64,000 bases of DNA from Capitulum mitella (lineage: Eukaryota > Arthropoda > Thecostraca > Pollicipedomorpha > Pollicipedidae), in the NCBI GenBank assembly GCA_030062745.1, contig CP099842.1, positions 31,534,901-31,598,900 on the forward strand. The letters are read 5' to 3'. This document shows, piece after piece, positions 49,501 to 58,500 of this stretch. Each line of letters begins with the position of its first letter. Position 1 is the stretch's first letter. Both the position numbers and the translations under genes were made by a program. The notes beneath the pieces are model-generated. The model saw only the letters and a program-made list of their open reading frames with translations, was not told where the DNA came from and ran no database searches.

Positions 49501-52500
49501 CACGTCAGGTCAAGCCGGCGTCATCTGCTCCATATCCGAGACTGGGCAGCTAACACTGGTGACAGGCACAAGTCAAGTGAGGTCAGTGCCGCGTCCCGCT
49601 GATCGTTAGCGGCCGGGCTTTTTCTGCGCGGCGACGTCGGCGCGTGACGTCATTCGTGCCGAAAACATTCGCCTGACTTGGCATCCCCACCTACGACACG
49701 GGCCCACGCTGATTACGACTTTGGCGCCATCTTTCGTCGCACAGGACAAGAACAGCAAAACTGAGGTACTTATCAAGGACCTTGACATATCGATGTCTTC
49801 ACTTTTGGACATTCTGAGGATCACCGATAACTGGCATCGGCTCGTTGGTCTAGGGGTATGATTCTCGCTTCGGGTGCGAGAGGTCCCGGGTTCAAATCCC
49901 GGACGAGCCCGATCAAGCTTATTTTGGAAAATGTTTGAATAACTTGCCTGTCCCAGGTCATGAATAAAGGCTAACTTTGCCACGAGTAACAACAAACCTT
50001 CTGACTGTCAATGACGTTGCCATCTAAGACCGGTTTAAACATAAGAAATTCCTGTACCCACCTACGGCAAAGACGTCCATAGACTTCTGAAAAGACGCGG
50101 GCTCGTCCGGGATTTGAACCCGGGACCTCTCGCACCCGAAGCGAGAATCATACCCCTAGACCAACGAGCCGACAATCATGCATTCCACATTTTTTTTTAC
50201 GACGAAGAAAACCTCAACGCTTTCAACCTGAAGTTGCCGTACCTGGACATAAGCTAGGCTCCAAATACTCACACTCGCGATCTACCTAGTCCCGGGAGAC
50301 ACCCTCGGAGTCCGTTTGGTCCTGGGAGACACCTTTGCTGGGAGACATCTTCGTCCGACGTCCTGGGAGACGTCGGGACCAGACACCGTCTGGTCCCGGG
50401 AGACTAACCCTCGCGGTCCGTCTGGTCCCGGGAGACTCACCCTCGCGGTCCGCCTGGCACTCGTAGTCGTCATCCTGGCCGTCGCCGGCGCCGGCCGCCT
50501 CCTGTGAGTCGTACCGAGACGCGGCGCCCGGCGGCACCGGAGACGGACACAGCGACGCGTCGTTCAGGTCACTGTCGTCATCGCGGTACTGCCGACACAC
50601 GGGCCAGGTCAGGTCACATCGCGGTACTGCCGTTACACGGGTTACGTCACGTCACATCCTGGTACTGTCCATACATGGCTCAGATCAGGTCATATCGCAC
50701 TTCTGTCAGTACGCAAGATCAGGTCAGGCTTCATCACGGCGCAGCCGATGTATGGGTCAGGCCAGGTTACGCTGATATGTACATGTACACAAGATATGTT
50801 TAGACGAAGGTGGGGCTCCGTAGGTACGTAGCAGGGTCATGTCAGGTCGTATTTCCGTACTGACAGTGCATAGACAAAGCCAAGTCACATCGGTCTGGTC
50901 GTATTTCCGTACTGACAGTGCACAGACAAAGCCAGGTCACATCGCAGTCCTGCCAGTACACAAGACTGGGTCAGGCCGCATAGGGAACTGTACGGCCGCG
51001 ACGCGGAGTGAAGTCAAGTCAATGTCGTCACCGCGGCACTGCGGGCACGCGGGGCCCGGCCGGGTCAAATGCGGGTTACGTTACTGTGGCCAGCGCGGCG
51101 CTCCGCCGACAATCCGGTCCTGAGCCCGCCACTACGACCACCGGGAGCTGAGCGGCCGGCTCGCCGCCGCCACCAAAACAGCCGTGCGGGGACCATCGCA
51201 GTGTCCGGTGTCCAGCGCCAGCGGCCCCACCGGTCGGCGGCTCCGGCCGCTGACACGGCAGCGCCGCAGCCCCGGCCAGACCTGCCGTCGGCCGCTCCGA
51301 CAACAGGCCGGGCGGCGGCCCCTCTCCCCCTCCCCCTCCTCGGGCGGCCGCCGGCGTCGCTCGGACACGGTCCAGAAAGGTCACGTCGGCGACCCGGCGG
51401 CCGCCGCCGACTATTCATGAGCGGCGCCCGGCAGCGCGGCCAAATCCGGCCGGCGGCCGCCTGCTCCGGCCCGCTGCCGGGCGGCGCGGGCGGCGCATGG
51501 CGGCCGCCGACAGCCGGCTGCGGGTGGAGGTGGGTCGGAGCCGCCGCTCGCGACGTATTGATTAACGGGGCCGCCCACTGGCCGCGGCCGGCCGAGTCGG
51601 CGGGACTCGGCCGCCGGACGGGATCGAGTCCGGACGAGAAGGACGCCGCCTCGCGGGTACGGCGGACGGGATCGAGACGCTCTGACGGATCAGGGAGCAC
51701 GGCCAAGACCGTCTCACGGCTCCAGATCTCAGGTCTTAGTGGCGTTTTTCGATGTTCCTCCTGATCCTTAGGCTTTCCGCGCTAGTCTGCCGGTCTGTTT
51801 CTCTGTCTGTTTCTGTATGCCGGCCACTTTGCTCACATCTATGAATGCCAGTCCATTTGTGACTCTGTCTCCTTGTAAACATGTCTGTTTCTACGACTGC
51901 GTTTTATGTGACATGGTCAAAGCTACGCACATCACTCAAAGAAAACATCAATCCATGCTCCGGACTGGCTCATCAAACACACTACTGGTGATGCTCCATG
52001 TCTTTCGGCACATGCAGGATCCCTCATCTACTCAGTCTTTCTGTGCACCAACGCTGTGACGCACCATCAACCCATCTTCCTCTCCGTGGGCCTGGCCGCC
52101 TGCCTGTTTGCCTGTCGCCAGACTGCACGTCTGGCCACCGTTCCCACTGCCTCCAGCCCCTCCGCCAGCCGTGTTATCCGCACCCCTCCCGCTGCTCCGC
52201 GCATCCTCCGACCAGCCCGACGGCCTCCGACCGCAGCGGCCGCCGCTCGGCCGCTCGGCCGCTCGGCCGCCGGTCGGCTCACCTGTTCCCGGACGCTCAG
52301 CTGACTGCTGGAGCGACACATGGCGTCGCTCACGGCCAGCGAGTCCACGTCGAACTGACTCATGAACTCGTCCACGTTCACTGGAACCGGGCACGGCGCG
52401 CCGTCAGACCTCAGCGTCACCCATCGCTCGCCGCACTTCGCCCGGGACGAGACCGGGATGAAGACGGCAGCTGTCCAATCAACTCCGCGCGCCGTTCCCG

Positions 52501-55500
52501 CGGCGAGAGACAGCTTGTAAATACGAGATTAAAAACGCGGCGCAATCGCGTGAGTGTTCTGATCGATTAAAGCGGCAGCCGATAAACGAGGAGTGAGCGG
52601 CATGACCAAGCGATGTCCGTGGGACCTGGCTTGTCGTTCAGCACGCGGTTACTGCGCCGAGTGGGACCACGAGGGGCGTGAACCTGCCGGTTCCTAACCT
52701 CCGCCGTCGCGCAGACACTGTATTCTTGCCTGGCACTTGACGATCGCCGTCTGAAACACATGCGAGCGACCATTCGAAATGTCTGCGGTGTACGTTGTCA
52801 CAAAAAAGAGGCTAATCAACATTTCATACTAACGTAAACTCCCAAAAACGAGCAAACGTTGTGCAAGCGCACCAAGACCACATATTTACCAACACAAGCC
52901 CCTAGAACGAAATGAGGTGGATCGGCCTTGCAACGCCTTCCGAATGCATCAGGGTCCATTATCCTACAATTCCACCAAAATACACCAAAAATGCAAGCAT
53001 ACCTCACACACGCAGTTGTAAAACAACCAGCGCATCTTTAGCAGCGGCTCGGTGATGACGCAACAGGCCGGCTGGCGTCAGCCCTCCCCGCTAAATCAAT
53101 CACGGCCCGTTCGCGGCCACCGGTCCGGGACATTCAATGCGGGCCGGAGCACGGCCGGCTCAGTATGCGGCGGGCGCGGCGGCGGGCCCAAAGCAATCAG
53201 CGGCCCCGATAGCCGCTGCGGCAGTACGCCGGCCGGCTGCCGCGGCGTCATTTCAAGTGCCGGCTGCCGCCGCGGCACGCCGCACTGCTATGCTTCGACA
53301 CGTCGCGGGCCCGCGGCCGGCCGGCGGCGGCGGCGACTGCGCGCTCCGGTCGGTCTGTCGCTCCGAGCGGTCTGTCGCGTCAGCGGCCGGCGCATCACGC
53401 GTTTGGCCGGGGACAGGCGGCTCGAGGATGGCGGCCGGCAGCGACGGCTGCTCACCTGCGACCATTATGGTCTTTAGAAAACAGGTGTCAGTTTCTGGTC
53501 CCTGGTTTCTGTGTGAGTTCTGGCGAAGACCAGAGGCCGGAGACCAGCGCCGACGGCAAAACTAGTGCGTTCGTCTCCGACGACCAGCGAATTGCCTTAC
53601 CGGCGACGGGGTCATGACACCGTCATCTCCCACGCTGCCCACGCCGACACTCCGACACCCCTCCCGACCGGCAGCATCAGCGCCGGAGCCGCGTGGCCGT
53701 GGATCGCTCGCCCCGCGCCGGCCGGCGAGGCTCGGCCCGTCCCCCGCGCCCCGGCCGCCGCCTGCATATGCATGCTGCACGGCCCGGGGCGGCCGGCTCG
53801 TTACCGGCTAACGGGCCGCCGCCGCCGTTCCCACGGCCGCCGTGCGATGAAGACGCGCCGCCGCCGCCGCCGCTCGGGGCCCGGTGAGCGATGGAGCCGT
53901 GCGGCGTGCGACCGCGCTGGCCCGCGCCCCGGGCAGTCCGCTTCACCCGCTCAGCCCGTCCCCGGCTAAGTGATTTGTACCGGAAACAATGTTCGGGCCG
54001 TGTGCGGAGCGCGCCGGACGGCGAATCCCGCCCGGCGGCCGGGGAGGCCAGGTCCGGGCGGCCGCGCAGACACTCCGCCGCCGGCCGCGGCAGATTGGCT
54101 TCGTTGGCCGTCGGCAGGCGCCGCCTGACGCCGCCGCCGGGGAACGGCGGACACCCGGCAAGTCGGAACAATTGGCCCGATTCGATTTTGGCGCCGGGCA
54201 AAAACGTGACGTGATTACGGCGGTGCCCGGGACGCAGGGAGCGAGCCGAATGTGAAAAGGTAGACTCTGAAGTACAGACTGCTTGGCGAGCGGACTTCAT
54301 TACTCCCGCATCAGTCTGGTTTTGGCAAGATTGCTACGGCATCGTCTCAGTGAACAGTAATGGGATGCAACAAGTATCTATCCCTTGCCCCGATATACCT
54401 GCGGACGTACGTCTTGCATGTTTCGTTTTAGGACGTAAGTCACGACCACGAGAGAGACTTAAGGCATTTTCCGGCAGATTAACCAATCACCCCGCGATCT
54501 CAATCAAATGTGACACCCCAGAAAGCGCCAATAAAGCCAAGCGAAGGAACTGCGGCAATGCACACATGGTAACCTAAATACAAAACGGGCCTGGCCGTGA
54601 GAGCAGCTGGAGTCAAACCATTCACCTCGCAGTCACCACACTCCCTCAGGCCTACCGAGCACAAACAGCCGCCTCCGTCACCCCGAGCACACCCGTCCAC
54701 CGCCCGCGACCTGCGACCTGTGAGCGACGACCGCGGCGCGGCGTCCGTCCGGCCTACCTCCGACCAGCGGATGTTGTTCCTCATCTCGTCCATGCGCAGG
54801 TCGATGTCCATGCCGGCCGGATCGGCCGGGTCCGTCTGCGGCAGAACGTGACGCAGTGACTGACGGCACCTGGTCGGCGGACGAGGCCGGAATCAGACGC
54901 TAAACGGCGATCAGCGGAACACGCATTCACGTGTCTCTGGTCTGTCCTATTCGTTCAGGGGGCTTCGAACCGCTGGTCAAGCCGCATGCGACCGGATTCC
55001 GTTGCAACGTCGTCAGAATCCAGGCGATGAAAGCACAACGAACTGATGAAAGCAAGTTCTACCGCTAGGCCAATGGTTGCGTTACATCATATGACGTCGG
55101 TTGTCACAGGGAAGACAAGGCGTCACGGATATCCTCGGTCGCTCCCCTCTTTCTCGTCCTCTCCTGCCAACAAACACCGGACAACACAATCCCCCCAATC
55201 TCCCGTCGGATCCGGGCCGTCCGCAGCTGGGAGCCGGCGCTGTCCTCTGTCCGGCAGGGTCCGCCGGGCCGGCCGGGCCGCCGCGGGCACGTGTCGGCTG
55301 CAGCGCCGGTCCATGACGCATGGCCGGACGGCGCGGACACCAGACGGCTTGGCCGCTGCCCGGCGACCGTCCCAACGGGAAGCGGCGGCCGAGTCGGCGA
55401 CAGCGAACAGATTTCAGCGGAGGCCCGGCTGCCGCGCGGCGGCTGACGCCGTAACGAGGTGCCTCGCCGTCGGGACCGCGTCGGAACCGGCGGCGCCGCC

Positions 55501-58500
55501 GCCCGCGTGCCGTCATTAGAGACGGCGAACGTCGAGACGCGACCCGCTACGTCAGACTGTTGCGAAACAGCTAAACACGAAAAAAAAACGGAAAAGATAC
55601 ACAAATGGAGAAAACAAGCAGACTTCTGCGGTGCACTGGCAGTGTGCTGCGTGCCAGCATTAACAGACGTTTTACGACTACACGACAAACGCAAACAAGA
55701 TGAGATGCGTCTGAGCCGACACAGCTGCAGGGCGGATCTTCAAGGCATATCCCAACGTCACTCCAGCCATCGCGCGGTCTGGGTACCATTTAAAACTTGA
55801 CTGACCGACTGCGCCACCGCGACAGCTAAAGCAACGCCTGCGACCGCGAACGACCCGTGACCGAGGCGGTAACTGCAGCCCTGACCCAATAACGGCACTC
55901 TTAACATTCATAGAGCCAACACGGCCCTGCAGTGTGTCGCAGCCACGGCACCGCGGCTGATCCTCTCGAGAGCAGCGATCTGCTCAACACCCACGCCGCA
56001 TCCAGGGGTCCCCTCCCCTCCAGACGACGCCCGACAATGCCACCGAAGAGCCTCACCTCCCCGTGACGGGAAACCGAATCCCTGTCGGGCGCTCCTCCCG
56101 GCGCGCCGACACGACACGCGGCACAACAGCGCTGAACACGACATCGGTGGCACGTATCCGGCTCCATTTCTGCCGCAGTGGCAGTCTAAAGTCTAAAGTC
56201 AGTGGCAGACTAAAGTCCATCACGCCCGCCGCGTGAGCAGCATCAACACACACAGAGTCAACACACACGCCGTACAGTATCCAAGAGCAACGGCGAACAC
56301 CAGAGAGAACTGGCACCAGACACAACCTGCCACCAGGCCCACCTTTTCACCGCGGTCCTTCAGACTCTGCAGCTGCTGCAGCCGGTTCTGGCTCTCGCGC
56401 AGCGTCTTGGTCTCCTTGGCCAGCCGGGAGGTCCACTTGATGGCCTCCTCCTCCAGCCAGCCGGTGCAGTTGTGGTCCATCTTGACGCGGTCCACCTGCG
56501 CAGAGCGCCACGTCACCTTAAAACGGCTCAGCCCGGCGCGAGCCGCTCACGGATACAGCAAACTCAGAGACCTGCATAGAGGTAAGAGGAAAACAATGTG
56601 GGTATGACAAATGTTGCTACCTAAGTGATACCCTGTCAGACGACGGCATGGACAAACGATATTTCCTCGCATTTTTTATCCCGATGACTTTCGATTACTC
56701 TTGCTTAATGCCACCTTTGCTGATGGCGAGGCGTCCCTCCCATGCAGCATACACAACATTCTCGGTAATGGCAAAGATATGGGACCGCCCGACGCCCTGA
56801 GATTAAGCGCCGTGGTGAGCCATCAAGAGGGTGTTTGCTTTCCGGCGCCTAAGTTCAGCCATAAACCGACAGCTTGGCACGTCGCACCGCACCAAAGTTG
56901 AGCAGCTTCCAGCCCCCGCGGACGTCGACCGTGGAGCGCCGACGGGAGCGCGGGAACTCGACAGGGCGCGGAGCCCGGCACCGCGCGACAGCAGCCCGAC
57001 CGCAGCGGCCGAGCCGGCAGCCGGGGTCCCGCGAGCTGCCGAGCCTCACCGAGTCGCCCTCGCAGGGCTCGAACTCGAGCGGCACGTCCTGCGCGATGAC
57101 CGGGTACAGCCGCTGGTAGCACTCGATGTTGTACTGCGGCGTGATCTGAGGCAGGCCGCGCGGCCGGTCAGAGGAACGCCGACGACGGCCGACGCCACAC
57201 CGCCGGCAGGCGCTCTCGGCAACAGGGGCCGTCACAGTCACAGTCTGGTGGTGCACGCATTACCGATGCCGGCGTGAAAGGAACGTGACCTGACGACTGC
57301 GCGTCCACAGGCATTTCTACCATAATCTCTCGAAAGCGTCCTGTCAAAATGCTGCAGTTAACGAAAACTTCTACACGTGAAACACAGACGAAATTACCCC
57401 AAAAATTCGGAAGTAGAAAGCAAAGATTCCGGGCTCCATGTCCGTGCATTTTGCCACGCAAACTCTAATTGTTGTATGGTACCCTTTGCAGTCTTCAGTC
57501 ACATCTGTGCAGGAGACATCAACTACAGCAGACCGCGGGTCAGGAACAAGAGGTCATAACAAACTCACTCATGTTCACACAAGACAAATCAACAGCGTTG
57601 TCGGTTGCTGGCCAGACCAGCCGTCCAAATGCTTTCAATTTCTGCGGCGTGGCCCGCTGTCGAGCTGCCAGCTCCCCGTCACCTGAACCTCCCTCCGGTT
57701 GAGTAGTTCTCAACTGTCTGCATCTTTACCAGCAGCCGAACCCATGGCTACTGGTCACACAAAACGCAGAGTCCCCATGTCGAAAAGGCGCCGTCCCGCC
57801 CCGCCGGCACGCTGTTTCGGCGGCAGCGCGCGACCGTCCGCCGCCGCCGCCGCGTCCGCCACCTACCGACTGGGCCTGGTCGCGCACTTTGGTGAAGGAC
57901 GCCTGTTCGGCGGAACAGGTGAGCAGCTCGGTCCGGCCGATCAGCGTCAGATACTGGCCGATCTTCTCATACGTGTCGCCCTCCATCGTCTGCCGGCAGG
58001 AGGCCGGAGGCAAATCAGTGAGCAAGAACGGCGAGTCAGCCAGAGAGGCAACAGGGGCCGGATCCATGCGTAACAACGCTTCGGACAATCGCAGTCAAAC
58101 GTGTACTAAGCAGCCACCATGGGATTCTACGAATCACGGACAATGCTGTTCGTCAATCTATTACTAGGGACCACCAACATCGCTATGACAGCTGTATAGA
58201 CAAGGAGTTGCGTGACTGTAGAGATAAGGAGTTTACGACAGTTTATCTGGCTAAAAGTCTGAAACAAATGAATCCAATTAATCGGACCACTTAAGCGATG
58301 GGATCAGACTACGTGCAATCCCTGGTTAATGCTGATTCTACCGTAATGTCACACGAACAAACTGTTAGGTTAAAAATCCCGGTATAGTCCACTGTTAATA
58401 AATATTATCATGGTAGACAAGGAGTTGTCCGGTCAGACCTTAAATGGGACCTAGCCCGACACTGCAGTAAACCGGACAGTCGTCACCTGTAACACCGCCG

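Noticed and set aside
53459-53476. Possible 16-base micro-exon of nwk
   Set aside because: Its phases would fit if exon 6 began at the nearer acceptor, but the encoded residues do not match the family, whereas the longer exon 6 does.
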